Shown here piece after piece: positions 34,383 to 43,832 of a stretch of DNA of 64,000 bases. The translations under genes were made by a program, and so were the position numbers. Position 1 is the stretch's first letter. Each line of letters opens with the position of its first letter. The stretch comes from Sporocytophaga myxococcoides (GTDB lineage Bacteria > Bacteroidota > Bacteroidia > Cytophagales > Cytophagaceae): the NCBI RefSeq assembly GCF_000775915.1, contig NZ_BBLT01000006.1, positions 1 to 64,000 on the forward strand, written 5' to 3'. The notes below the pieces were generated by a model. That model was given only the letters and a program-made list of their open reading frames with translations, ran no database searches and was not told the DNA's origin.

Positions 34383-34790
34383 ATGGAAAAGATCAGAATG
34401 GAAAAAGAAATTAAAGTGTTTTATGTTACTGCAAAATCCTTTCCGGAAGGGATTCAGGAAGCGCATCAAAAGCTTCATTCTTTAATCCCTTTTTCTAATG
34501 ACCGAAAGTATTTTGGCATTTCAAGACCGGAACAGGGAAGTGGAATAATTTACCGCGCTGCTGCAGAAGAACTGGAGCAGGGAGAAGCAGAAAGGTTCAG
34601 GCTGGAAACTCTTGTTTTAAAAAAAGGCGATTATATGAGCATAACTATAAAAGATTATGCAAAAGATATCATGAGTATTGACAGGGCATTTAAAGAGCTT
34701 CTTGCACTTCCTGATCTTGATCCGCAAGGATATTGCGTTGAGTGGTACGATCAGGGGAAAGACGTTAAATGCATGATAAGACTTAAGTAA
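34383..34790 (+). CDS. Hypothetical protein, effector-binding-like fold
   Basis: The 135-residue soluble protein reads EKEIKVFYVTAKSFPEGIQEAHQKLHSLIP, then RYFGISRPEQGSG-like and WYDQGKDVKCMIRLK. The alternation of strands and helices and the final VEWYxxGxDVxCMIRL resemble GyrI/SRPBCC-type ligand-binding proteins common in Bacteroidota, often annotated as transcriptional regulators. No DNA-binding part exists. Start may be ATG 34383 or 34398. Confidence 0.55.
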   Translation: MEKIRMEKEIKVFYVTAKSFPEGIQEAHQKLHSLIPFSNDRKYFGISRPEQGSGIIYRAAAEELEQGEAERFRLETLVLKKGDYMSITIKDYAKDIMSIDRAFKELLALPDLDPQGYCVEWYDQGKDVKCMIRLK

Positions 34791-34944
34791 AAATTGCGAT
34801 TTTTCTTATACCATCCCGTAGTAATTGTTTCTTTATGATGTTTTAAATGAAATTTTTTGTAGATGATAAAATTCTTAATACCTTGAAAATTAAAATTTTA
34901 ATCTTTATAAATCATTTACAACTTTCACTTAAACAAAGACTCAA

Positions 34945-35343
34945 ATGAAATTAAAAGCATTTTTTACAGCCTTATTATTTTTATCAGTCCTAAGTGTAAA
35001 TGCTCAGAGAGCTACTCTTATAAAAGGAAACTGGAGGTATCACGATGTAACCGAAAAGGAAAAACTAGATTCTGCCAGTATAAAAATGTTGGAAATGTTA
35101 TTCAGTGAAATAACTTTTAATATCGAAGAAAACGGTCATTATAAGGCTCAATTTATGGGTAAAGCAGAGGAGGGAGTATGGAAACTTAACAAAGATGAAT
35201 CTAAAATTACCTTCACTTCCAGTAAAGGACCTGTCAATGAAATGACAATTGTTGATGTTAGCCAGAATAAATTAATTCTGAATTTCGGAAAGCCTAATTC
35301 TCTTATCCTGAAAAAGGCAGAACCCGTTAAGGAAAGTAAGTAG
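34945..35343 (+). CDS. Exported lipocalin-like small protein
   Basis: The 132-residue protein has a signal peptide (cleaved after VNAQ, residue 20). A single beta-rich domain opens with GNWRYHDV and contains a strand set (ITFNIEENGHYKAQFMGKAEEGVWKLNKDESKITFTSSKG) typical of the short lipocalin-like domains of Bacteroidota. It is probably periplasmic or outer-membrane associated; the ligand is unknown. A terminator follows. Confidence 0.65.
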   Translation: MKLKAFFTALLFLSVLSVNAQRATLIKGNWRYHDVTEKEKLDSASIKMLEMLFSEITFNIEENGHYKAQFMGKAEEGVWKLNKDESKITFTSSKGPVNEMTIVDVSQNKLILNFGKPNSLILKKAEPVKESK

Positions 35344-35360
35344 AATTATAGTAATGAAGC

Positions 35361-35401
35361 AGAAGCAGCTCACTAAGCATTGAAATGAGCTGCTTCTTTT
35401 A
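35361..35401 (+). terminator. Intrinsic terminator after lipocalin-like gene
   Basis: AGAAGCAGCTCA (35361-35372) pairs perfectly with TGAGCTGCTTCT (35386-35397), followed by TTTT. Confidence 0.85.
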
Positions 35402-35535
35402 CCTCTTAATCTTTTGTAATTTTCACTGTTGGAAAATTCTCATTGATAAGTGATCTTCGTAAAACTCTTTTCAGGCAGCAAGTTTTTTTGTTTCCCGAAA
35501 TCCAATTTTTTAGCTTAAATTCTAATATCTCCAGG

Positions 35536-37341
35536 TTAATATTTAATTGCTTTTATCATTCTTCCATCTTCAAATCGAACCAGGTATATACCAGGGAGGT
35601 AATGATCTCCAAAACTAATTTGACCTTCTGCCCGAATCTGTTCAATTTGCAGTCCTTGGGAATTATAAATTTCAATACTAGAATTGTTCAGATTAGGTAT
35701 ATTAAAGCTGATGTTAGATGGATTTGGATAAATAGAAATGTCAGAAGTATGAGTAAAATTATCTTTTATTCCGGTAATGGTATTAATCTCAAATGAAATG
35801 GGAGACGATGTTCCTTTGCATCCACTCGAAGTGGTGACTACAGCGGTAATGTTCTGATAAGAACCATTGGGAACCTGATTCCATACATAAGAGTTTGTCT
35901 GCGTATTACCAATGAGTTTGTTCCCGTTATAAAACTCTGTTAAGGATATATCAGGACTATCTGTCTGGGTATTCAGTGTTACCGATGCAAATCCTCCTGA
36001 AGATTGAATACTTGAATTGTTTGCAGGACTGGTAATTGTTATTTGAGGAGCAGCATTAATGGTAAAGTTAGATGTTCCCGATGTTGTTGCTGCATTTGCA
36101 TTGTCAATAGCCTGAGCTGAAATTTCGTGTGTGCCAATGGATGGGTTTTCCCAGATATAACTATATGGGGAGTCATAATCAGTATAGAGCAATGTCGTAC
36201 CATCATAAAAGTTAACTCTTGAAATTAATCCATCACTATCAGTAGCGTTTACTATAAGCTCTACTGGAGTTCCCTGGCAAAGACTTAAATTATTAGCAGG
36301 GGAGATGAGGGTTATGACAGGAGGTTTGTTCTCGCAGTTATACTTAAATCCCGACATAGCATTTGTTGCCTGATACGGAGTATTTCCCCAATTGCCGGTC
36401 CATGCTACTTTATCATATCCTTCCCAGTTATAGGCCTGAGGTTCCCACCAGAAAACACCAAGCCCCTTTTTATTTGACAGAGACTGTAAATTTTTTATTA
36501 CCTGTTCTACAAATTGCCTGGCTTCCTGAGGAGCCGTTACAGGAACACCTATCTCTGAAACCATGATTTCTTTATTGTATCTAGAAATCATATCATTCAT
36601 ATTGGTTAGGGTTTGCTGTGCATAGGTCTGCCACTCCTGAGGCGTATTTGGGTACATGGACATAGCTATAATGTCAAACTTTGCTCCGTTATTTATTAAG
36701 CCTCCGATGTTCCAGCGGAAAAGAGAGTTGTCATATCCATTAGAAACATGTACGATGACTTTTGTGTTGGGAAATATTGCTTTTACCGCTTCATATCCTT
36801 TATTTACGAAAGAAGCATAATTGGCCATATTAGTAGAAGCTTGTCCTTCCGGCCAGAGCATGCCATTATTGGTTTCATTTCCTACCTGAACCCATTCCGG
36901 TGTGATGTTTTGAGCTTTCAAAGCATTGAGTACATCAATTGTATGATTGTATACAGCTTGTCCCAACTGGGTAACGTTATAATTGGCCCATGCTGCAGGT
37001 TTTGTCTGCTTACCGGGATCAGCCCAGGAATCACTGTAATGGAAATCAATCATCAGTCTGTAGCCTTTTGCTGCGGCTCTTTTAGCAACATTCACCACGT
37101 CCTGTTTTCCATTCCAACCATTGGCCGGATTTACCCATACTCTCAACCTTATCGAGTTGATGCAATAGTCGTCAAGGATATCAAAAAGGTCTCTTTGAAC
37201 TCCGTTGCTATCACGCCAGATTCGTCCAGCGTTTTCCATTTGGGAAAGCCAGCCGACATCAGCACCTCTTGCAATCTGTGGTAGGGCATTATTATTTAAT
37301 AATAACAGAAAAGAAATGGTTATCAGTAAGATCTTATTCAT
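35536..37341 (-). CDS. Secreted GH53 endo-beta-1,4-galactanase with T9SS sorting domain
   Basis: The 601-residue enzyme has a signal peptide (about 1-24) and a GH53 catalytic barrel from about 25-335: RGADVGWLSQME, LRVWVNP, LMIDFHYSDSWADPGKQ, acid/base Glu156 in VGNETNNGML, nucleophile Glu263 in IMVSEIGVPV and a FWWEPQAY motif. Two Ig-like domains follow (about 340-430 and 433-520), the first with the NATDSDG pattern of bacterial Big/PKD-like repeats. A C-terminal type A sorting domain (YPNPS, NSQGLQIEQ, GIYLVRFEDGRMIKAIKY) sends it through the type IX system. It cleaves beta-1,4-galactan or arabinogalactan side chains of pectin, consistent with a plant-polysaccharide degrader. Confidence 0.92.
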   Translation of the reverse strand: MNKILLITISFLLLLNNNALPQIARGADVGWLSQMENAGRIWRDSNGVQRDLFDILDDYCINSIRLRVWVNPANGWNGKQDVVNVAKRAAAKGYRLMIDFHYSDSWADPGKQTKPAAWANYNVTQLGQAVYNHTIDVLNALKAQNITPEWVQVGNETNNGMLWPEGQASTNMANYASFVNKGYEAVKAIFPNTKVIVHVSNGYDNSLFRWNIGGLINNGAKFDIIAMSMYPNTPQEWQTYAQQTLTNMNDMISRYNKEIMVSEIGVPVTAPQEARQFVEQVIKNLQSLSNKKGLGVFWWEPQAYNWEGYDKVAWTGNWGNTPYQATNAMSGFKYNCENKPPVITLISPANNLSLCQGTPVELIVNATDSDGLISRVNFYDGTTLLYTDYDSPYSYIWENPSIGTHEISAQAIDNANAATTSGTSNFTINAAPQITITSPANNSSIQSSGGFASVTLNTQTDSPDISLTEFYNGNKLIGNTQTNSYVWNQVPNGSYQNITAVVTTSSGCKGTSSPISFEINTITGIKDNFTHTSDISIYPNPSNISFNIPNLNNSSIEIYNSQGLQIEQIRAEGQISFGDHYLPGIYLVRFEDGRMIKAIKY

Positions 37342-37541
37342 AATTGCCTAAATATAGAGATTTAGTCAATGTTTTTTGAGATTTTTTCGAGATTAGAGAA
37401 AATTGCGATAGCCAGGAATTAGGAACCATTAGAGAAAAAAAACAAAGCCTAAGATTAAAAGAATTTTTACTATTTTTATCGCTATATTTTATTCTAATAC
37501 CTTAATTTTTAACTATAAGAACATTAATTATTTTTTATAAC

Positions 37542-37943
37542 ATGAATCTAAAATTATATTTTGGAATTTGCGTCATTATCTTGTTTACAGTTCCAGTCAA
37601 AGCCTTTAACATTTCAGTTGCAATAAACAAGGACACTGTTAGCAGTAAAGTTATATACATGGATTCAACAGAGACCTATTCCAGAAATGACTCTGGAGTT
37701 ATGGATTCTACTAAGAAAGTATTTATATCCTGGAACAATACAGGCCAAGGTTTGGGTTATATTGCTTATAAAAGAGTGAATGGAAAATGGAAGGAAACCT
37801 CAAAATTGGAATTCGACAATTCAAATCCCGGCAAACAAATTCAGATTAATAGTATATGGAATACTTCACGAAATGAATTTGAATTCACAATAAAAAGTGA
37901 AATAGATGTAGACTCTGTATCTCCAAAGATTTATCTGGGATAG
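37542..37943 (+). CDS. Exported hypothetical protein, possibly frameshifted at its 3' end
   Basis: The 133-residue protein has a signal peptide (MNLKLYFGICVIILFTVPVKA). The mature part contains repeated aromatic/Lys motifs (YIAYKRVNGKWKETSKLEFD). The frame stops at 37943. Another frame continues without a stop for 42 more codons, reading WDSESNVWLITSYTERQFNE to a TAA near 38061. It looks like the natural C-terminus after loss of one base. No family is recognised. Confidence 0.5.
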   Translation: MNLKLYFGICVIILFTVPVKAFNISVAINKDTVSSKVIYMDSTETYSRNDSGVMDSTKKVFISWNNTGQGLGYIAYKRVNGKWKETSKLEFDNSNPGKQIQINSIWNTSRNEFEFTIKSEIDVDSVSPKIYLG

Positions 37944-38097
37944 CGAAAGTAATGTTTGGCTTATTACTTCCTATACAGAAAGACAATTCAATGAATTTTA
38001 TCAGTCAATAAATGAATATTTTTTCAATGTAAATTCACCTACCTTATCAATTATGTTTTAATAATGACTCGTGGTAATTATTTTGTAGCTATTCGTT

Positions 38098-38222
38098 ATG
38101 AAAGTTTTGAGAAGCCAGCATGATGACTCTATGATGGATCATACAACCGTCCTACCTTATCCGCATCAAACTTATACCTGATCTTGTCCATCACCTGATA
38201 CTAATCTTTTTTGCTGAATCAG
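38098..38222 (-). pseudogene. Copied REP plus dinB 3'-end fragment (copy 1)
   Basis: The plus strand reads a decayed REP (TTTTGAGAAGCCAGCATG) followed by a diverged copy of the last ~28 codons of the dinB gene at 47842. On the minus strand it reads DSAKKIS and, after a small deletion, QVMDKIRYKFDADKVGR, compared with DSAKKINLYQAMDKIRYKFGEDKVGRAV. It lies directly after the 3' end of the giant surface-protein gene. Confidence 0.65.
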
Positions 38223-38230
38223 ATAATGCC

Positions 38231-41200
38231 TTATCGGGTTATTATTACCTTCTGCATCATTTTACCTGCGCCGGTATCAATCAGCATAACATAACTACCA
38301 GGTACCACTTCTCCAATGTCCAGAACGGCTTTTCCGGAAATGATCTGATCTGTTAATATGACAGAGCCTGTAAGAGATATCAATTTTATTTCACCATTCT
38401 CATTATTATTCAATAGAATCTGGATATAATCTGATGAGGGATTAGGGAAAATGTTTAAGTTATGTTTAGGAAATACATCGTCAGTTCCAGTTATAATAGA
38501 ATTGATATTAAAGCTTCTGTAAGATTCAGTGGCATCATTAAAGTTGGAATCGCCGGACTGTATTGCTTTAACGATAACAGTTCCTGCACCAGAGAGTATC
38601 ACTCTGCCATCGTCTAACTGTGCAGGCCCTGAAACAATTATGAATACAACAGGATTTCCAGATGCACCTCCCTTTGCTGAAAGGTAAAAAGCTTGTTCAT
38701 CCAGTGATTTATCAGGGATTGAATCAAAAATGATTATCTGGTCAGACTTACGGATGGTAAAGGTTCTTTCAATGTATTCGGCAGGAAGATATGCGTTATT
38801 TCCATTTTGATATGCCCTGATCCTTGCTTCACCTGTACCTTCTATATAGGCAACCCCGTCAATAACGGAAACAGGACCTGACCATGCGTATTGAATAGGT
38901 AAGTCAGATGATATGTTTGTATTAAGGTTTACACGATGATCTAGGAATTCTTTATCTGATATTTCCGGAAAGCTGATATTTTGATTGAATAAATCATTAA
39001 CGATTGTATGTTTAGTGGTATTGGTTATCACCGGTGGTGCAAGATCAAAATAAATTGCAGCAGTGTTTGATATGACGGTTCCTAAAGGAAGATCTTTTTT
39101 AAGCCTTATTGTATAGGTAATAAAGCCTGAACTTCCTTCCAGGTTTCTGGTACTGTCGGGTAACATAATATCAGGAAAGGTCCAGGTTATAATGCCTTTT
39201 CCCGTTATATCTAGTTTGTAGGGATGGCTGGAAGCACCTGATTCAAAAGAAAGAAGATTCAGATATTCTGATATCGTATCTTTTATTACTATTGTATAAG
39301 CAGTGTCATTGCCTACATTTTGAAAGTTGATTGTATAAGACAGTATACTGTCGTTGACAGTGATATTACGTTCAACGCCTTTGTTGGATATTTTATCATT
39401 AGGATCGAAAGCATAAGTGGCCAGGCTTTTTCCTTCTGAATAATTGTTTTCAGGATTGATGTCGCCTGTCGTTGGTCTGATTCCCGCTTTATTCAGAATA
39501 TATTTTCCAATCAGACTGTTATTAACAGGAAGGTTTACATTCAATTTAATGGTATTAACCGCTCCAGGAGCCATAGAGGTAAAGTTCCAGATAAGAGTAT
39601 CTCCGGCTAATTCATCATAACCTGGGGAGGTGGAAGTAAGATCCATAAAGGCATCTTTTATAAAAAAGACCTGTCCGGAAGACGTAGTTGTTCCTTTGTT
39701 TTCGTACTGAAGACTTAACTGCACATCTGTAGCAAGCCCTATAGTGGAAGGTACGCCAAGACTGACACTCAGGTCAATTATAGCATTGGGGACAATTCCA
39801 AAATCAATTTTATCTATTAAAGGTGAATTGTTAAGATTCACATGGTATGGTGTCTCTGGGCAAAAAACGGCTATGTTCCTGTTGGGTGCAGGGTAAACCT
39901 GATAGTCTCCCAATGGAAGTTTGGTGCTATAAAAACCATTGGCATCTGTATAGGCATAATAGGTATAATACAAGGAAGATTCTTTAAACTCAATAAGTTT
40001 GCCGGGCATTCCCTGATCTTCTGCATTCCAGGTACAATTCTGATATAAAGTACCACTTACGGTATTGCATTGAGCATCTCTAAGAACAATGGTATCGCTT
40101 GCGAAACATTTGGCATTGTGAGAAACTCTTACAGTATAAGTACCACCTTTCTTTACATTTAAATATCTGCCGGTATCTCCGGTTGACCATTGGTAATACG
40201 TTGCATTTGCTCCGGCATCAAGACCTATAGTGTCACCTTCACATAAATAGTTATCAGCTCCTATATTTACAGAAGGTCGGTCTTTTCTTGTCACCATAAT
40301 CGTGTCGCTTGTTAAGCACGAGCCTAATTGAACGGTAACATAATATTTTCCTGTAAGCGAGATATTTATTTCATTTTTGGTAGAGCTATTATGCCATTTT
40401 GCGGAGGATCCAGGAATTGAATTCTTTAAAGTCAAGGATTGCCCGGGGCATAGAATGGTGTCATTGCCCAGATTAATTTGCGGGGTACTAAAGGAAATAT
40501 TTATCGTATCGGTTGCAGATCGGAAGTATTTGCTTATCACCTTAACCCAGTATGTACCCGATTTATTTACTTTTATTGTTTGGGTAGTATCTCCGGTTGA
40601 CCAAATATATTGGTTAAAAGGATTCTTAGCATCAAGAACAATACTATCCTTATCACATAGAAATTGATCAGCACCAAGGTTAACATAGGGTTGGTATAAC
40701 GATATAATATTTATCGTATCGGAATTGCTGCATCTGTCATAAGAAACAGTAACACTGTATTCACCTGTCTGGTTTATAGTTTTTTGAGGTCCTGATAAAA
40801 AAGATGCCGGCTTCCATAAATATGTTGCGCCCGGGTTGCCTGCGTCTAAAGTAATCTGAGCCGGGGAAATGATGGTTGTGTCTCTTCCCAGATTTACAAC
40901 AGGTCTGCTTCGTTGAAAGGCTTCAATGGTATCCGTATAAATGCAACCATTATCCACTTTTACTATATATACACCAGCCTGCTTTATACTTATCGTTTTA
41001 GTTGTCTGTCCTGTAGACCATGTGTAATTGCTGAAACCGTCCAGGGCATCCAATATAGTAGAGTCTCCTTCGCAGAAAGTAATATCAGGGCCTATAGGGT
41101 ATTTGGAACCATGTGAAAATGGGGATGAGTTTTTCTTGGTTGTATCGATAGCAATAGCTGTGACAGCGCAGGGGTTGGTCAGCTGACCAGAATAGGTCCA

Positions 41201-42883
41201 GTTGCCTGAATTGGTGGATACCTCTGCAATAAAGTCTTTTCCCTGAGCATTATTGTTAAAACCATTGTCATAAAACAACTGTACAACTGTTCCTTCCGTT
41301 GAAGTACCGGAAATTTTATCCGGAGATCGGTAGTTGATAACAGGAGGAGCTAAGGCAGTAGATGAGATGCTGCCTTCATTATTGAAAATTATGTTGTTCC
41401 TGACTACTGCAGAATTCCCATTCGAAATAGCTTCTGATTTATTAAAAGCTATAATATTTTCGGCTCCTTTTTTTCCTATATGGTAAATGCCATAAATATT
41501 TGTAGTTATTCCATTGCCTCCATTAGGGATCGGATTTTTTCCAGATATATCAGTTCCAATGAAGTTGTTATAAATATATGTCTGTAAAATATCATCTTTA
41601 AAGTTCGCTGTGTACCAATATTGCACACCGACATTAATACCATTTTCGGAATTTCCTGATATAATATTTCTATCCGATTCAAGTTCACCTCCGATGAAAA
41701 GGCCGAGTGCGGTGAATAGTTGTATGCCATGTCCTGTGTTTGGAAGCGCAATACTTCCTGAAGGATCTGTCCCTATTTTGTTACCTGTTATTTTTCCACT
41801 AAAACGATAACCCTTGCCAGCATCAACTGAGTATACATCTGCACTGCTTATACCATGGTTCCCATTGCCGGAAATTACATTATCGGAGATAACAGATTGG
41901 TCAGCTTTAATTTTTATTCCACTTCTGGAATTTCCAAGTCCAGGATCTCCATTCGCATTGGTTCCAATGAAATTGTTACAAATATAAATATTTGAAGATG
42001 TGGGAACATTTATTAATATTCCGTTTCCCGATGCGTTGGTTTCACCGGTATTTGAAATAAGCAAATTACCTTTTCCTTCTTTTCCAATGTATATATATGC
42101 TAATCCATTTGAGTCGTAATATGCTTTAGGGCTGGAACCAATTCCATTAGAGAAGTTTCTTAATGTAAGGCCATAAATTTCCACATTAGAGCAGTGATAT
42201 AAGGATAAGCCTATAAACTGTCTGTTACCTTGTAATACTATTGTTTCTTTTCCATCTATAAATCCAGGTTGAGTTGAGCCGTCTATAAGAATGTTTTTAG
42301 ATATATCTTGTAGAGGAGTTAGAATATTAATGACATGAGGGCCCTGACCGGGAATGTTAAAAAAGATGGAGTCTTTAGCCTTGGTTGTATAAGAAAATTC
42401 CAAAGCTTCTCTAAGGCTTCCTGGCCCTGAGTCATTGGTATTGGTAACAGTATAACGAGTAGCTTTAAAGTTTTCAAAATTATCCAAAGGAATATCGCAG
42501 GTACTGTTTTTGCCTTTAATAACCAAAGCCGGCCCTGGTAAATTATTACCATTGATTGTAATATTAGAATTCCTCTCTCCGAAAGTACCATCTGGATACA
42601 TTACATAAAAATAATTACTGATTTTCCAGTTTTCTTTGGTTAAAATGGGTAATGGACTATCAAGGTAAATAGTAAGTGAGCTTGGTATATAATCTCCAAC
42701 ACGGAGATGTTTTATAAAGTCAATTCGACCACTTGATGAAGTCGAGGCATTTGCCTTATTAATTGCTTCGTACAGGGTTCCCGGGCCATCAGCAGCAAAA
42801 CTGTTAACCACAATGATCTCTCCCTGGCAAAATGCAAGGTGAAAAGTAAAATACAATAAAAATGACAGTAAAAATTTCTTCAT
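38231..42883 (-). CDS. Giant surface protein: beta-helix, SprB-like repeats, T9SS sorting domain
   Basis: The start is placed at 42883 (MKKFLLSFLLYFTFHLAFCQ signal peptide), giving 1550 residues. Residues 20-530 form a parallel beta-helix (NGITTN, NIISGNSENGINV, YIYNNFIGTDISGKNPIPNGGNGI). About 590-960 hold six or so 70-residue repeats of the type LGxDxxxCxxDSIxLDAxNPxxxYxWSTGDTTQTIxVxxxGxYxVxV, known from SprB-like gliding and CHU proteins. Next come an SdrD/Cna-B-like domain (about 965-1040), DUF11-like adhesin repeats (about 1050-1290), two further beta modules and a type A sorting domain (FPNPSSDYIQI, KMMQKVIITR). It is probably an adhesin or gliding-related surface protein; an enzymatic role of the beta-helix, such as polysaccharide lyase, is possible but not shown. 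Confidence 0.8.
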   Translation of the reverse strand: MKKFLLSFLLYFTFHLAFCQGEIIVVNSFAADGPGTLYEAINKANASTSSSGRIDFIKHLRVGDYIPSSLTIYLDSPLPILTKENWKISNYFYVMYPDGTFGERNSNITINGNNLPGPALVIKGKNSTCDIPLDNFENFKATRYTVTNTNDSGPGSLREALEFSYTTKAKDSIFFNIPGQGPHVINILTPLQDISKNILIDGSTQPGFIDGKETIVLQGNRQFIGLSLYHCSNVEIYGLTLRNFSNGIGSSPKAYYDSNGLAYIYIGKEGKGNLLISNTGETNASGNGILINVPTSSNIYICNNFIGTNANGDPGLGNSRSGIKIKADQSVISDNVISGNGNHGISSADVYSVDAGKGYRFSGKITGNKIGTDPSGSIALPNTGHGIQLFTALGLFIGGELESDRNIISGNSENGINVGVQYWYTANFKDDILQTYIYNNFIGTDISGKNPIPNGGNGITTNIYGIYHIGKKGAENIIAFNKSEAISNGNSAVVRNNIIFNNEGSISSTALAPPVINYRSPDKISGTSTEGTVVQLFYDNGFNNNAQGKDFIAEVSTNSGNWTYSGQLTNPCAVTAIAIDTTKKNSSPFSHGSKYPIGPDITFCEGDSTILDALDGFSNYTWSTGQTTKTISIKQAGVYIVKVDNGCIYTDTIEAFQRSRPVVNLGRDTTIISPAQITLDAGNPGATYLWKPASFLSGPQKTINQTGEYSVTVSYDRCSNSDTINIISLYQPYVNLGADQFLCDKDSIVLDAKNPFNQYIWSTGDTTQTIKVNKSGTYWVKVISKYFRSATDTINISFSTPQINLGNDTILCPGQSLTLKNSIPGSSAKWHNSSTKNEINISLTGKYYVTVQLGSCLTSDTIMVTRKDRPSVNIGADNYLCEGDTIGLDAGANATYYQWSTGDTGRYLNVKKGGTYTVRVSHNAKCFASDTIVLRDAQCNTVSGTLYQNCTWNAEDQGMPGKLIEFKESSLYYTYYAYTDANGFYSTKLPLGDYQVYPAPNRNIAVFCPETPYHVNLNNSPLIDKIDFGIVPNAIIDLSVSLGVPSTIGLATDVQLSLQYENKGTTTSSGQVFFIKDAFMDLTSTSPGYDELAGDTLIWNFTSMAPGAVNTIKLNVNLPVNNSLIGKYILNKAGIRPTTGDINPENNYSEGKSLATYAFDPNDKISNKGVERNITVNDSILSYTINFQNVGNDTAYTIVIKDTISEYLNLLSFESGASSHPYKLDITGKGIITWTFPDIMLPDSTRNLEGSSGFITYTIRLKKDLPLGTVISNTAAIYFDLAPPVITNTTKHTIVNDLFNQNISFPEISDKEFLDHRVNLNTNISSDLPIQYAWSGPVSVIDGVAYIEGTGEARIRAYQNGNNAYLPAEYIERTFTIRKSDQIIIFDSIPDKSLDEQAFYLSAKGGASGNPVVFIIVSGPAQLDDGRVILSGAGTVIVKAIQSGDSNFNDATESYRSFNINSIITGTDDVFPKHNLNIFPNPSSDYIQILLNNNENGEIKLISLTGSVILTDQIISGKAVLDIGEVVPGSYVMLIDTGAGKMMQKVIITR

Positions 42884-43019
42884 AAAAGTGATTATAGACT
42901 GTTTATTCTGAAAAAATATAAAAGGTAAATGGTGGATTGTTATGTCGTTGATGATAAGTCTTTTAGCTGTTATTTGTGAAAGGGGCAATTTTACAAATTA
43001 ATGATTAAAAAGGACGGTT

Positions 43020-43105
43020 TTTCAGCATATACTGTCTGTCTTACCTTATTCTTACCCAACAAATAACTGATCTTATCATCGCCTGATAGATTGTTTTTTG
43101 CGCAG
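43020..43105 (-). pseudogene. dinB 3'-end fragment (copy 2), more decayed
   Basis: The plus strand matches the dinB end (TGTCTGTCTTACCTTATTCT, then CTGATCTTATC and CGCCTGATAG). On the minus strand it reads CAKNNLSGDDKISYLLGKNKVRQT against KKINLYQAMDKIRYKFGEDKVGRAV. It shares a small deletion with copy 1 and lies upstream of the giant gene, so the two copies flank that gene. The surrounding stretch 42884-43199 holds nothing else recognisable. Confidence 0.5.
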
Positions 43106-43199
43106 CTGATTCAAACGTCCCCGCCTGGACCCAAAATTATCAAGCGTACGCTTGATACATGTGATTCCGGCAATTATTTATTTTGGCCATATCAAAAAC

Positions 43200-43229
43200 A
43201 ATAGCCGGACAATCTCTCATCCGGCTATT
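43200..43229 (-). terminator. Intrinsic terminator for the 101-aa gene
   Basis: AATAGCCGGA (43200-43209) pairs perfectly with TCCGGCTATT (43220-43229). Read on the minus strand the stem is followed by TGTTTTTG. It lies 8 bp beyond the stop of the minus-strand gene. Confidence 0.8.
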
Positions 43230-43237
43230 CTTATTCA

Positions 43238-43543
43238 CTATGCGGCTTTAGCTTCCGACAGTTCTTCTGATGCGGCATCTAAGAATTGCAGCAAAAAGAA
43301 AAGATCTTCAGGCATTTTCTCAAACGGCCATCCGAGCAGGACATCAGGTTCCATACTGAGACATAAAAGAAACATGTCTCTCAGACTTTGGCTGAGTCTC
43401 TTTGTCGGCACGACCTTTAAAAAGACGTCGAGTTCATCAATGATATTTTTGTTGAGTTTTGAATGCTCCGGAAGTTTGATCTTCCGGCGCTTGGGCGTAT
43501 CTCCGCCTTGCGGGATAGCCTGGTTGATTGGTTCTGCTGGCAT
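43238..43543 (-). CDS. Small hypothetical protein (101 aa)
   Basis: The preferred start is ATG 43543 (MPAEPINQAIPQGG); an in-frame ATG at 43603 would add 20 residues overlapping an inverted repeat. The protein is helical, with a basic segment (PKRRKIKLPEHSKL) and an acidic end (LFFLLQFLDAASEELSEAKAA). No family is recognised. It diverges from the HEPN/MNT gene, with a 12-bp inverted repeat in the shared upstream region. Confidence 0.6.
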   Translation of the reverse strand: MPAEPINQAIPQGGDTPKRRKIKLPEHSKLNKNIIDELDVFLKVVPTKRLSQSLRDMFLLCLSMEPDVLLGWPFEKMPEDLFFLLQFLDAASEELSEAKAA

Positions 43544-43571
43544 TTGTATAAAAATGGTTTGCCCGAGGATT

Positions 43572-43715
43572 GCCAACAGAACGCAGTTCGTGCCCCTGGC
43601 CATTACTGATACCAGGATCCTCAGGCAATAAGTTAATGCTGTAGTACTATCTCAATACCACATGAGTCTTTAATAAAAATAAAATAGGGTGGTATTGCTA
43701 CCACGTTCTGTTGGC
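43572..43715. promoter_or_regulatory. 12-bp perfect inverted repeat in a divergent intergenic region
   Basis: GCCAACAGAACG (43572-43583) and CGTTCTGTTGGC (43704-43715) are exact reverse complements 120 bp apart. They lie between the starts of the 101-aa gene and the HEPN/MNT gene. They could be paired operators or ends of a lost small element. Confidence 0.4.
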
Positions 43716-43832
43716 GGAATAAAGATAAGAAAAATACTTGCAATTGTGTCATACATAGATCTTTATCTTTTTGTTAAACTTTGTACATGTTTTTTTGATA
43801 TATTAGATTTTTGTAACAATTATTATCAATCA

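Noticed and set aside
42884-42988. N-terminal extension of the giant surface protein
   Set aside because: It would put 35 residues before a clear signal peptide that starts with MKKF.
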